From assembly GCA_910587175.1 (NCBI GenBank), contig CAJULH010000009.1:1-53641 (forward strand): a stretch of DNA of 53,641 nt. The letters are read 5' to 3'. This DNA is from Candidatus Gastranaerophilales bacterium. GTDB taxonomy: Bacteria; Cyanobacteriota; Vampirovibrionia; Gastranaerophilales; Gastranaerophilaceae. The translations under genes were made by a program, and so were the position numbers. The notes beneath the pieces are model-generated. The model saw nothing but the letters and a program-made list of their open reading frames with translations, was not told the origin of the DNA and did not search any database. This document shows positions 1-8,117 of this stretch, piece by piece. Position 1 is the first letter of the stretch. Each line of letters opens with the position of its first letter.

Positions 1-159
1 ATCTAAACATTGGATATCTCATATTAAATGGCTGAAATAATTAAAAATACTCTTTTAAAATATACACCATATAAATTTGCAGAAAAAAATATTAATCCTG
101 CAAGAATTTTTAAGATAGGTAACAAACCCGTTAAAGATGGAAACATTATTTATCCTTGC

Positions 160-194
160 AAAAAAGAAATCAGAACAAAGGATAATTTTGTTCT
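160..194 (-). terminator. weak candidate intrinsic terminator of the RHH-NifX gene
   Basis: An 8-bp AT-rich inverted repeat (AGAACAAA at 172-179, TTTGTTCT at 187-194) with a 7-nt loop overlaps the stop codon of the minus-strand gene. On the minus strand it is followed three bases later by a T-rich run (complement of the A tract at 160-165). The stem is weak and no other element is nearby. From 1 to 159 I see no gene I can support. Confidence 0.35.
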
Positions 195-820
195 TACATT
201 TGTCCCCGGCAATTATGCCCCTCGCCATGATGATGTCCGTGGCAATGCTGGTGATCGTGTCCCTCTCCTGCGCAGGCATTCTCACCTGTTTCAAGGGTGT
301 CAGATAAATATTTTTCAATAACTTCTTTTACCGGCAGCTCGGGACAACCCGCAATAACTTCTACTCCATTTTGGGCAAATTTCATCAGAGGTCTGTTTCC
401 CATGCCGCCTGCAAGAACTTTACTTACACCCTGTTCTGATATCCAGGAAGCACTCTGGCAAGATATACCTTCTTCGGGTATTTTTTCTTCAATAGTTAAT
501 ATTTCTTTAGTTTCCGGATTAATTTCAGCAAAAGTGAACGAATCACAGTGTCCGAAATGCCCGCATAACTTGCCGTCTGATGTTGGAATACAAATTTTCA
601 TAATCATATCTCCCTTTAATTTTTCCATATTTGTTTGCAAAAGTATTGCACTTTCAAGTGCTTCTGTATCTGTCATATTGTGATTACGTGCATAGTCACG
701 TAAAATATTTAAAATATTTTCATTAACTCTTCTGTTAAACGAAACTTTTTTGAGACAGGTCTTCTTTCTTCCTGCACATTCGCGTTTGCCGCCCCAGTTA
801 GTTTTATTGCAGTGGTTCAT
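194..820 (-). CDS. ribbon-helix-helix-like domain fused to NifX/NafY-type (dinitrogenase Fe-Mo cofactor family) protein
   Basis: About 208 residues from the ATG at 820. Residues 1-70 begin with a basic GGKRECAGRKK element followed by a short segment that looks like a ribbon-helix-helix DNA-binding domain. From about residue 75 (MKICIPTSDGKLCGHFGHC) the protein matches the NifX/NafY/NifB-C-terminal fold, including GHFGHC and the GGMGNRPL loop. This family carries metal clusters or cofactors in many anaerobes that do not fix nitrogen. The C-terminus is a His/Cys-rich tail (GHDHQHCHGHHH), probably metal binding. An SD-like AGGGAG lies 8 nt before an internal in-frame ATG at 601, so a short NifX-only product could also be made. 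No other metal-cofactor genes are adjacent. The NifX assignment is firm, the RHH call moderate and the physiological cargo unknown. Confidence 0.8.
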   Translation of the reverse strand: MNHCNKTNWGGKRECAGRKKTCLKKVSFNRRVNENILNILRDYARNHNMTDTEALESAILLQTNMEKLKGDMIMKICIPTSDGKLCGHFGHCDSFTFAEINPETKEILTIEEKIPEEGISCQSASWISEQGVSKVLAGGMGNRPLMKFAQNGVEVIAGCPELPVKEVIEKYLSDTLETGENACAGEGHDHQHCHGHHHGEGHNCRGQM

Positions 821-866
821 AATCAAAATATATAACTTAGACTTGATTATGTCAATACATAATCAA
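818..866 (-). promoter_or_regulatory. promoter with three copies of a TTGATTATG operator half-site
   Basis: On the minus strand TTGACA (855-850), a 17-bp spacer and TATATT (832-827) form a near-consensus sigma-70 promoter. The -10 ends 6 nt before the ATG at 820. The 9-bp sequence TTGATTATG occurs as a perfect inverted pair (843-851 and 858-866, 6-bp spacing) over the -35. A third copy lies at 826-818 over the start site and start codon. The arrangement fits autorepression by the DNA-binding domain of the downstream protein; that link is inference. Confidence 0.75.
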
Positions 867-965
867 ACCAAAAAATCACTTTCCAAATTCCAGAATAATC
901 GCAAAAATATTTTCATTATCTTTGCTGACAAAGCTTGTATTTACAAGATAATCGTTTTATTTAAC

Positions 966-3833
966 CTAATATTTTACAATAGTAATCATTTCACCCGTGC
1001 TACAAAATACGGCGTTTATTTTGTTATCTTTACCATAGTCAAATTGGGCTTCAAATCTGTCTTTATCTTTATTACATTTAATGAGTTTTGAAGGAGCATT
1101 TGTATAAACAATTCTCAACACATCTTTCAATTTTTCTTCTGTTTCTTTTGTATGAAGCTTTTTAATGCTTCCTTCTTCATTTAGAACAAATCTGTCAATC
1201 AGCCTCATTTTAGCATGCAGCTTCATATGTGGATATTTGTTATCTCCCATAAAATCTGTCCATTTAGAATCATTTACAAAATCCACAAATTCCTGCGGCA
1301 AAGCTTTTGCTACGGCATAAATATACTCTGCTTTCGTTGCATTGTCAGAAAGTTCACCCTCCCGGTGCACATTGATGTGAAGTTCGCGTAAAATATTTTG
1401 ATATGATTCACTGTTCTTTGCAGCTCTGTTAACTATTTCAACTGCAATTGCATACGCGCTTACACTTGCACTCTTATCGCCAAAAGCCTTTTCCAGAGAA
1501 GCTATAAAATTTCCGTCGGTTTTTTGCGATGACATTTTGTTTGCAAGGCATATTGTTTTATATTGTGAAATTTTACAGTCATTGTTAAAATATTCGTTGC
1601 CTATTGCGGATATGTTGTCATTGTTTATTTTTATTGGAATACCGCCTGATGTAAAAGCATTCTGTATTTTATTGAGTACAGCCAAATATTCATTCAAACC
1701 TACGTTATCAGGCGTATTTCTAAAATGTTCAAGAACTTTATCATATTTGCCCTTATCGTCAGCATAAAGTCTGATAATTTGTCTAATGTCACTAAAAGAT
1801 TGTATATTTTTATCTAAAATCGTTTTAATAGCGGTGTTTAAATCTACCTTTTTACCGGTTTTAGATAAAAATGACGACAATTCGGTTTTTGAGTTTTTAA
1901 TAAAATCATTATGAAGTAATTTTTCAAAATATTCACTGTCCTCTTCTTTATCAAGAGCACTTAAGATTTTTAAACAGTTTTGTCTATGCGCGCTGCTTTC
2001 ATGGGATGAATCAAACTTTATACCATTTTTTGCAAGAAAAGCATTTGTTGTTTTCTTATCAGGAAAATATTGTGCAAAGTCATTATAAATACCGGAATAG
2101 TTTGAATAATCAAGAGCATCCGTTGTTTCAAACATTTCAACATTGCTCACAAAAGTTTTGAAATCTTCCCCGCTTGATGCAAGCTTTTTATAATCCATAA
2201 AAATTTCAAATGGCAATTTGCCGGAAAAAACAGGGTTTTCATTTGCATACAAAAATTCCTGAATTTCAGGCAAAAGTGTTTCAAACTCCTGTTTTCTTGC
2301 CTTTAGTTCCTCTAACAACGGGAATTTTTTATCGCTCCTGAATTTTGCAGCAATATCTTTATCTGCAAAATTTAATATCTTGATAACCTCTGTTACTTGT
2401 TCAGGGCGTAACTTAACCATCGGAGTAAAGGATTGTTTTTTGTTCTTGGCGCCGCTTTTTTTCGAAGGTCCGGAAGTTAGAAAGATTGAAGAGTATACAT
2501 TCGCAAAGTCTTTACTGTTTTTTATGCCAAATTTATCTATAACATCTACCGCAGCCTGTATTCCAAATGGCAGATCTTCATCCATATTAGATTCAGACAC
2601 AGCATTTAAAATTTCTTTATATTGCGAATAATATTTCTTTGCATCAGCAACGCTCAGATTTTTAATCTCAGCTATACCATCAACAATTATGTTTCTGTTT
2701 AAAAGCATAGCTTCGTAGTCATCATCTATAAATGCTGTATCAGTTGTAAAAAGTTCATTCAACTCTTCGATTGCAATGCCTTCATAAGACAGAAACTCTA
2801 AAAATTCCACCCTTTTGTCTGTTGTACTAATATCTTCAAAAGTCTCTATTTTACTTTTTGTTCTGGCGGATATTTTACTTTCTTTTATTGCCAAAGCAAG
2901 TATTTTGTTTAATTTTTCGTCTGCTTTTGCAGGGTCCTTATCATAGATAAAATCAACAATCTCCGTCGCTTTTAAGTATAATTTTTCAGCTTTTTCTCCC
3001 CTTAATTCAGGGTTTGAAGCAATCACACCATTCAATATTTTAATCTTTGCATCATAGGTAGATTGAACATAAGAAATTGCATCAAGTTTATCCTGCGTTT
3101 CTTCAAAGTCATTAAAAGCACTTTTCAGATGGGAAAATTTATTAAAAAATTCTTTTTCATCCTTTATACCAAGCTTTTTAATAAAAGCAGGACATTTGTT
3201 TAAATCAATTTCTTTGGATAAAGTTTCAGATTCTGATTCAAGATACAAAAGAATCTCCGGAAAATTTTGCAAATCTTCCTTTGTTTCTAATTTTGAATAT
3301 ATCTTCAAAGCCTCGGGTCCGCTTGAAGACATTTCAGGATATTTCTTTGATGCATTAGAATAGATGTTTAAAAATCTCTTCAGGGTAAGAGAACTATTGA
3401 TATTTGCATCAGCAAATAGTTTATCTATATACTTTTTTGTTTTATCAAAATATGGTTCATCGCCAAACACTATTCCTGTTATTTCATCCATCCTGAAGGA
3501 TGCAGCTCCGCCCATTTGTTTTGTTAATGGTATCATTTCATTAAGAAATGTATTCACGGATGTCCTTTTTGAAACTTCATCATAAATATCTTCAAAGTAA
3601 GAAGATACCATTGAATCTAAAAAACCTTCCATAAAACCAAAGAAATCGGAATTTAAACCTGCACCGCAAAAAGATAAACCCGCAGAGGTTTGTTTTGTAA
3701 AAGTATCCTTTTCAATCGGAGGTTTGGCAAAAGAATTACCAAAATACGGATTTTGGACAGAAACATTATTTTTTTGTTCAACACTATCCGGCTTTTTAAA
3801 AGATAGTGCAAATTTGCCAAATTTTACATCCAT
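966..3833 (-). CDS. very large alpha-helical protein of unknown function
   Basis: About 955 residues. I do not recognise the family. I chose the ATG at 3833 because AAGGA lies 10 nt upstream; an in-frame ATG at 3866 would add 11 residues with a poorer ribosome site. The N-terminus is MDVKFGKFALSFKKP, followed around residue 60 by GLSFCGAG. These short aromatic-glycine motifs recur in another protein of this window (26471-26692). The rest is Lys/Glu/Asp-rich and predicted helical, with many short helices of the form DLxNFxEILxYL and no transmembrane segment, no catalytic motif and no classical signal peptide. It could be a structural, secreted or effector-like protein. It stands alone, 140 nt after the NifX-type promoter region and divergent from the K+ channel gene. 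Confidence 0.75.
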   Translation of the reverse strand: MDVKFGKFALSFKKPDSVEQKNNVSVQNPYFGNSFAKPPIEKDTFTKQTSAGLSFCGAGLNSDFFGFMEGFLDSMVSSYFEDIYDEVSKRTSVNTFLNEMIPLTKQMGGAASFRMDEITGIVFGDEPYFDKTKKYIDKLFADANINSSLTLKRFLNIYSNASKKYPEMSSSGPEALKIYSKLETKEDLQNFPEILLYLESESETLSKEIDLNKCPAFIKKLGIKDEKEFFNKFSHLKSAFNDFEETQDKLDAISYVQSTYDAKIKILNGVIASNPELRGEKAEKLYLKATEIVDFIYDKDPAKADEKLNKILALAIKESKISARTKSKIETFEDISTTDKRVEFLEFLSYEGIAIEELNELFTTDTAFIDDDYEAMLLNRNIIVDGIAEIKNLSVADAKKYYSQYKEILNAVSESNMDEDLPFGIQAAVDVIDKFGIKNSKDFANVYSSIFLTSGPSKKSGAKNKKQSFTPMVKLRPEQVTEVIKILNFADKDIAAKFRSDKKFPLLEELKARKQEFETLLPEIQEFLYANENPVFSGKLPFEIFMDYKKLASSGEDFKTFVSNVEMFETTDALDYSNYSGIYNDFAQYFPDKKTTNAFLAKNGIKFDSSHESSAHRQNCLKILSALDKEEDSEYFEKLLHNDFIKNSKTELSSFLSKTGKKVDLNTAIKTILDKNIQSFSDIRQIIRLYADDKGKYDKVLEHFRNTPDNVGLNEYLAVLNKIQNAFTSGGIPIKINNDNISAIGNEYFNNDCKISQYKTICLANKMSSQKTDGNFIASLEKAFGDKSASVSAYAIAVEIVNRAAKNSESYQNILRELHINVHREGELSDNATKAEYIYAVAKALPQEFVDFVNDSKWTDFMGDNKYPHMKLHAKMRLIDRFVLNEEGSIKKLHTKETEEKLKDVLRIVYTNAPSKLIKCNKDKDRFEAQFDYGKDNKINAVFCSTGEMITIVKY

Positions 3834-4009
3834 TAAATACAAGTCCTTATTATTGGGGATAAGCATATAAACCGCCTGATGTATAAAAATTGTTCATTTG
3901 TAACAAAATATTAAAACAGCACTATGTGTGCGCATTCAGCAGAAAAAATTTGACGGATGCAATAAAGCTTTATAAAAAAATCACACCCTTGAGATGACAT
4001 ATGCCAAAA

Positions 4010-4038
4010 TTCGCAAATAAATTATATTTTTGTATAAT
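4010..4038 (+). promoter_or_regulatory. promoter of the potassium channel gene
   Basis: TTCGCA (4010-4015), a 17-bp spacer and a perfect TATAAT (4033-4038). Only 6 nt separate the -10 from the ATG at 4045, so transcription should start at or beside the A of the start codon. No SD sequence is present, as expected for a leaderless mRNA. Confidence 0.6.
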
Positions 4039-4044
4039 TAAAAA

Positions 4045-4737
4045 ATGGCGGAAATAAAACAACAAATAAGAAATTTTCTTGAGAATAAATATGTAGATGA
4101 TTTTTTAATAGGTCTTATCATTCTGAATTTTGTGGTTTTTATATTTCAAACAGATATAAATTTTTACAGCCATTTTAAAGTTTATATAAATAAATTTGAA
4201 CTGATATCCATTATAATATTCACAGTTGAATACTTTTTAAGGGTCATATCGCTTGAAAAATTTAAAGACTTGTTCAAACCCATGATGATAATAGATTTTC
4301 TTGCAGTCTTTCCGTATTATGTTTCCTTTGTAACTGTAAATACTGTATTTTTAAGAATTCTAAGGTGTATGAGACTTTTAAGGATAGCAAAGCTTGCCAG
4401 ATACACAACAGCATTAATTAAAATTAAAAAATCATTTGAAAAAAGAAAAGATGAACTTATAGTCACATTCATCACGTTTATAATAGGACTCACCATAGCA
4501 TCCATTGCAATATATTTTGCTGAAAACAATACGGGAAATAAAGTATTTTCAAGTATCCCAAGTTCATTTTGGTGGTCTGTTATTACCTGCACAAGCGTTG
4601 GTTACGGTGATGCTTATCCGGTAACAACGGCAGGAAAATTGATAGGAGCACTCACAGCTGTTATGGGTGTCGGGCTTCATGCACTTTTAATCGGTGTTGT
4701 AGGCGCTGCTTTTATAGATATTACAAAAGAAGAGTAG
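4045..4737 (+). CDS. voltage-gated-type potassium channel (6TM ion transport family)
   Basis: A 230-residue inner-membrane protein. Hydrophobic segments start near residues 20, 50, 85, 100, 140 and 200, giving the S1-S6 pattern. The S4-like segment has regularly spaced arginines (LRILRCMRLLRIAKLARY, about residues 103-120). The pore loop carries the selectivity filter TSVGYGD (about residues 186-192), diagnostic of K+ channels. It has no C-terminal cyclic-nucleotide or RCK domain, so it is a minimal tetramer-forming channel. The length matches short prokaryotic Kv-like channels. It has its own promoter and lies upstream of the DUF262 gene, which has a separate promoter, so a functional link is not implied. 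Confidence 0.92.
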   Translation: MAEIKQQIRNFLENKYVDDFLIGLIILNFVVFIFQTDINFYSHFKVYINKFELISIIIFTVEYFLRVISLEKFKDLFKPMMIIDFLAVFPYYVSFVTVNTVFLRILRCMRLLRIAKLARYTTALIKIKKSFEKRKDELIVTFITFIIGLTIASIAIYFAENNTGNKVFSSIPSSFWWSVITCTSVGYGDAYPVTTAGKLIGALTAVMGVGLHALLIGVVGAAFIDITKEE

Positions 4738-4745
4738 TATTGTTG

Positions 4746-4774
4746 TTTACAGCATATTTTAACTAGTTTATAAT
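4746..4774 (+). promoter_or_regulatory. promoter of the DUF262-HEPN module
   Basis: TTTACA (4746-4751), 17-bp spacer, TATAAT (4769-4774): five of six and six of six consensus bases. A leader of about 27 nt with AAGGA precedes the ATG at 4808, so this unit uses ordinary SD initiation, unlike the channel gene before it. Confidence 0.7.
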
Positions 4775-4807
4775 TTATACATATATAACAAAATATTAAG
4801 GAATAAA

Positions 4808-5884
4808 ATGAAACAAGACATTTCCGAAGAAGAATTATCCAAAATTGAAGAACAAGAAGCAAGTGCGTTTGAGTATGCCGTTATGCCTCCGGATAATATT
4901 TTTGCATATACAGAACAGCGTTCCTGTGCAGATTTGGTAAGAATGATTGAAGAAGAAGATTTATGCAGGGATCCATTCTACCAGCGTGCCGATGTATGGA
5001 AGAACCCGCAACAAACCAGATTTATAGACTCCCTTTTAAAACGTCTGCCGATACCAAGTATGTGCATTAGTGTAGATTATAATGAAAAATATAACGTAAT
5101 TGACGGCAAACAAAGAATTACAGCTATAATAGCATTTTTGCAAAATGATGATTGGATTTTATCTAATTTGTCAGACATAGATGAGCGCATTTCAGGAAAA
5201 TCTGTTAAACAAATAAGAGATCAATATCCACAAATATATTCTGCCATAAAAAATCTTACAATCCCTGTAAATATGATAAGGTGCGACTATAAACGTTTAG
5301 ACAATATGGAATACATTTTTACAATATTTCACAGACTAAATACAGGCGGAATAAGCCTTAATAATCAGGAGATTAGAAACTGCATCTTTTCGGGAAGTTT
5401 AACAAATATGCTTAATTCTTGTAATGAATATGAAAAGTGGAAATCATGGGTTCCATCAGTTGCAGCAAGCGACAGAATGCGCGGACAGGAAAGAATTCTC
5501 ACATTTTTTGCATTCCATCAAAATATAAATATGTACGATGGAAAGTTAAATAACTTCCTGAATGCTTTTACAGAAAAAAACAGAAACGCCAATGAAGCCT
5601 GGGTGAAAAAACAAACAGAGCTTTTTAAATCTGTCATTGATATTGCATCCAAAATAGATATAAAACTCAAAAGCAACATATTTATAGATGCTGTTATGCA
5701 TGGTGTAGCAGCAAATTTAGAAATATGCAAAAAAAAAGATACAAAAGAACTTCAAAAAAATTATGAGCAATTAATTATCACCCCATATTTTTCTGCTGAA
5801 AAAATCCGCGAAGGCACTGCAAGAAAAACAAATCTTATCTCGAGATTAAAAGAAGCTAAGCAAATTTTTGGAAATAAAGATTGA
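4808..5884 (+). CDS. DUF262 (GmrSD N-terminal-like, ParB/Srx-type) protein
   Basis: 358 residues. The DUF262 signature is clear: DPFYQRADVWKNPQQTRFIDSLL (about residues 57-79), the LPIPSMCI strand, then VIDGKQRITAI (about residues 97-107). The DGKQR motif is the catalytic or nucleotide-binding motif of the ParB/sulfiredoxin-like fold, shared with the GmrS half of type IV restriction systems. A second conserved stretch is FHRLNTGGISLNNQEIRNCI, about residues 176-195. The C-terminal third is helical and lacks the GmrD HNH motif. The stop codon overlaps the start of the next gene, so the two are translationally coupled. It is likely one half of a defence or toxin-type module; the reaction is unknown. 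Confidence 0.88.
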   Translation: MKQDISEEELSKIEEQEASAFEYAVMPPDNIFAYTEQRSCADLVRMIEEEDLCRDPFYQRADVWKNPQQTRFIDSLLKRLPIPSMCISVDYNEKYNVIDGKQRITAIIAFLQNDDWILSNLSDIDERISGKSVKQIRDQYPQIYSAIKNLTIPVNMIRCDYKRLDNMEYIFTIFHRLNTGGISLNNQEIRNCIFSGSLTNMLNSCNEYEKWKSWVPSVAASDRMRGQERILTFFAFHQNINMYDGKLNNFLNAFTEKNRNANEAWVKKQTELFKSVIDIASKIDIKLKSNIFIDAVMHGVAANLEICKKKDTKELQKNYEQLIITPYFSAEKIREGTARKTNLISRLKEAKQIFGNKD

Positions 5885-6366
5885 AACATTTAATTCGAAA
5901 TCTGAAAAAGTGCAAGGAATTCAAAGACATTGCATACAAGAAAAAGGATCATGACGGGGAAATGTTAATGTTAAAACTTGCTTTGCTTGAAACTTGCGGT
6001 TGGATAGAAGAAACTATGGATAATATTTATCTAAGTACAAATATAAAAAACAGGAACGACATAGAAGCACATATAGAAAAAATATACAGTTTTTATTATG
6101 AAACCTTTAAAAAAGTACTGGTTTTTTGCATTGGAAGACGTAATGTTAAATCATTAGAGCAAACGTTTTCTACACAGGAGCTGCAACATTTTAAATCAGC
6201 ATTATCAACACTAAAAAACATAAGAAATTCAAGTGCGCACACTCATTATATGGGCTCTTCCCAGCAGTTTTTAGGGTTAAAAGATTTGTTTTTACACGTT
6301 AAAACGATACAAAAAAGTTTCAATAAAATCATCGCCCATTTAAAAACAAACAATTTATATAGATAA
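5881..6366 (+). CDS. HEPN-domain protein, probable RNase partner of the DUF262 protein
   Basis: 161 residues if translation starts at the TTG at 5881, which overlaps the TGA stop of the DUF262 gene. An internal ATG at 5962 is an alternative. The protein is all-helical, and near residue 116 it has RNSSAH, which fits the R-x4-6-H active-site motif of HEPN ribonucleases. The layout resembles HEPN families often found next to DUF262 genes (MAE_28990/MAE_18760-like). Family membership is inferred from motif, fold and context, not from a strong signature. A regulator or sensor role instead of an RNase is possible. The gene is convergent with, and 2 nt from, the glycosylase gene. Confidence 0.62.
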   Translation: MKHLIRNLKKCKEFKDIAYKKKDHDGEMLMLKLALLETCGWIEETMDNIYLSTNIKNRNDIEAHIEKIYSFYYETFKKVLVFCIGRRNVKSLEQTFSTQELQHFKSALSTLKNIRNSSAHTHYMGSSQQFLGLKDLFLHVKTIQKSFNKIIAHLKTNNLYR

Positions 6367-6368
6367 AA

Positions 6369-6860
6369 CTAAATAAGTCCTTTTTCCCATTCCAAAACCA
6401 AATCTTTCAGCCTGTATCTTGCATTTGCAGGGCTTGTAGACGGCATTTTATAACATCTGTATTCATCCAATAATTCAGGAAAGTGTTTTTTAAAAGAGCT
6501 GTATGCCTTGTTACCATTTAAAAATATTTTTTGTATACTGGGATATTTTTTAAGCAAACTCCTGACATCATTCGGCTTTTCATCCGTTATATCCGAATCA
6601 AGACTGCCATTACGCTTGCATTGTTTAACAACATCCCAAAGTGCGAAACCATGGTAGAGCAAGGTCTTTAACTTGTTCTCATAAGAAAGTCCTGCTAAAT
6701 CCGAAACATCGCACAATGTTCCCATAAGTTTCCAAAAGCGGTTCATTGTATGTGCATAGTATTCTTGCATTTCAAGCGATTTCACACCCGGCATTGACCC
6801 TAAAATCAACACCTTGCATCCGGTATTTACGCTTGGTTTAAAACTTTTACAAACCGTCAT
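6369..6860 (-). CDS. hypoxanthine-DNA glycosylase (family 6 uracil-DNA glycosylase superfamily)
   Basis: 163 residues, the full length for the HDG family. The opening LILGSMPGVKSLEMQEYYAH (about residues 18-37) is the family 6 motif 1 with the conserved N/H-rich HTMNRFWKL stretch after it. The C-terminal motif MPSTSPANARY is the leucine-loop/SPAN signature. Family 6 enzymes remove deaminated adenine (hypoxanthine) and xanthine, or uracil, from DNA in base-excision repair. A GAGGAG sits 12 nt upstream of the ATG. It is the last gene of the minus-strand run, about 24 nt after the MFS gene. Confidence 0.88.
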   Translation of the reverse strand: MTVCKSFKPSVNTGCKVLILGSMPGVKSLEMQEYYAHTMNRFWKLMGTLCDVSDLAGLSYENKLKTLLYHGFALWDVVKQCKRNGSLDSDITDEKPNDVRSLLKKYPSIQKIFLNGNKAYSSFKKHFPELLDEYRCYKMPSTSPANARYRLKDLVLEWEKGLI

Positions 6861-6884
6861 GGCGCATTCAAACTCCTCATAAAG

Positions 6885-8114
6885 CTACAGTTTTGATTTA
6901 AAACTCAACTTTGAAAATCTATACCCGAAACCAATTCCAACAAGAAGCATTATGACACCAAAAAGCACAAATGTATGGGCTATACCTATTAAATGAGCCA
7001 CAAATCCTGCAACAAAGCTACTTATAGAGGTTGTCCCCATATAACAAATGGCATTAAGACTCATCACCCTGCCCCTTTTATCATCATCCACAACAGCCTG
7101 GGTTAAAGTATTATCGGGCGTAATAGATGATGTCATCCCAAGCCCCACAGCAAACATTGCAAAAAGCGCAATTAACTTTGTATCACAAAGCCCAAGGGTG
7201 ATAAAACCTGCGCTAAACACCACAGCACCCGCAAAAAGCACGCGTCTCAATCCCCTTAAAGATGTTTTTGCAGCCAGAAACAAAGATGAACAAAGCGCCC
7301 CAACCCCTGCAGCGCCCATCAAAAAACCAAGTGTGTCTGCATTTTCTTTTAAAACTTCAGAGGTATAAATGGGCATCAGCATAGGATATGTCATCCCAAT
7401 AAAACTAAATACCGCAAGATACAATAAAAGCGTCATTATTTCAGGCGTTTTAACCGCATAATTAAACCCTTCCTTAAGTCCCTCCAAAATGGTCTCATTT
7501 TGAATTTGCCCGCACTTTACATCCTTAATATTCAACTGCATCACAAGAAAAATCATAGGAATAATGCACAAAAAATTCACAAAAAAGCAAACCGTAATCC
7601 CTGCATGAGCAATTAAAAGCCCTGCAATTGCGGGTCCCAAAAGTCTTGCAACATTAAAACAGGTGGAATTCAACGATATTGCATTCCCTAAATCTTTAGG
7701 TTCATCCACAAGACACACAAACGTAGACTGTCTTAATGGCACATCAATTGCCGCTATACAGTTTAGAAATACCCCTAAAAGCACAATATTCCATATCTGC
7801 ACGGCATCAAAGAATGTTAAAAGGGTTATTAAAAGCGCCTGAATGCAAAAGAGAATCTGCACCAAAATTAAAAGTTTGTGCCTGTTAAATTTATCTATAA
7901 TTACCCCCGCAAAAGGCGTTAAAACAAAGAGCGGAATGGCATTAAAAAACATAACTGTTCCCATAGTAAGGGGTGATTTTGTCATATCGTAAACAAGCCA
8001 GCTGATTGCAACGTTTTGAATCCAGATGCCAATCTGGGAAATGGCAATACCCGGGAAAAATAATCTGAAATTTCTGTATTGAAGCGCCCTAAATGCCGAA
8101 GTCAGCCCGCCCAT
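6885..8114 (-). CDS. MFS exporter of the MFS_3 / EntS-like family
   Basis: 409 residues with about 12 hydrophobic helices. The N-terminus FRALQYRNFRLFFPGIAISQIG followed by IWIQNVAISWLVYDMTKSP is the classic opening of the MFS_3 (transmembrane secretion effector/EntS-like) family. The helix 2-3 loop DKFNRHKLLI and the central loop with DDDKRGRVMSLNA also fit. Such proteins are usually drug or siderophore exporters at the inner membrane; the substrate cannot be read here. The start lies 4 nt after the stop of the hydrogenase-like small subunit, so it is probably cotranscribed with that operon. Confidence 0.85.
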   Translation of the reverse strand: MGGLTSAFRALQYRNFRLFFPGIAISQIGIWIQNVAISWLVYDMTKSPLTMGTVMFFNAIPLFVLTPFAGVIIDKFNRHKLLILVQILFCIQALLITLLTFFDAVQIWNIVLLGVFLNCIAAIDVPLRQSTFVCLVDEPKDLGNAISLNSTCFNVARLLGPAIAGLLIAHAGITVCFFVNFLCIIPMIFLVMQLNIKDVKCGQIQNETILEGLKEGFNYAVKTPEIMTLLLYLAVFSFIGMTYPMLMPIYTSEVLKENADTLGFLMGAAGVGALCSSLFLAAKTSLRGLRRVLFAGAVVFSAGFITLGLCDTKLIALFAMFAVGLGMTSSITPDNTLTQAVVDDDKRGRVMSLNAICYMGTTSISSFVAGFVAHLIGIAHTFVLFGVIMLLVGIGFGYRFSKLSFKSKL

Positions 8115-8117
8115 AGT

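Noticed and set aside
28..321. 97-residue plus-strand reading frame at the window start
   Set aside because: Its second half runs antisense to the NifX-type gene, it lacks an SD, and the protein resembles no family. I cannot exclude a short gene in 28-190, but nothing supports it.
194..820. True nitrogenase gene context
   Set aside because: Only the NifX-type domain is present. There are no nifHDK, nifB or nifEN genes in the window; this domain is widespread in non-diazotrophs.
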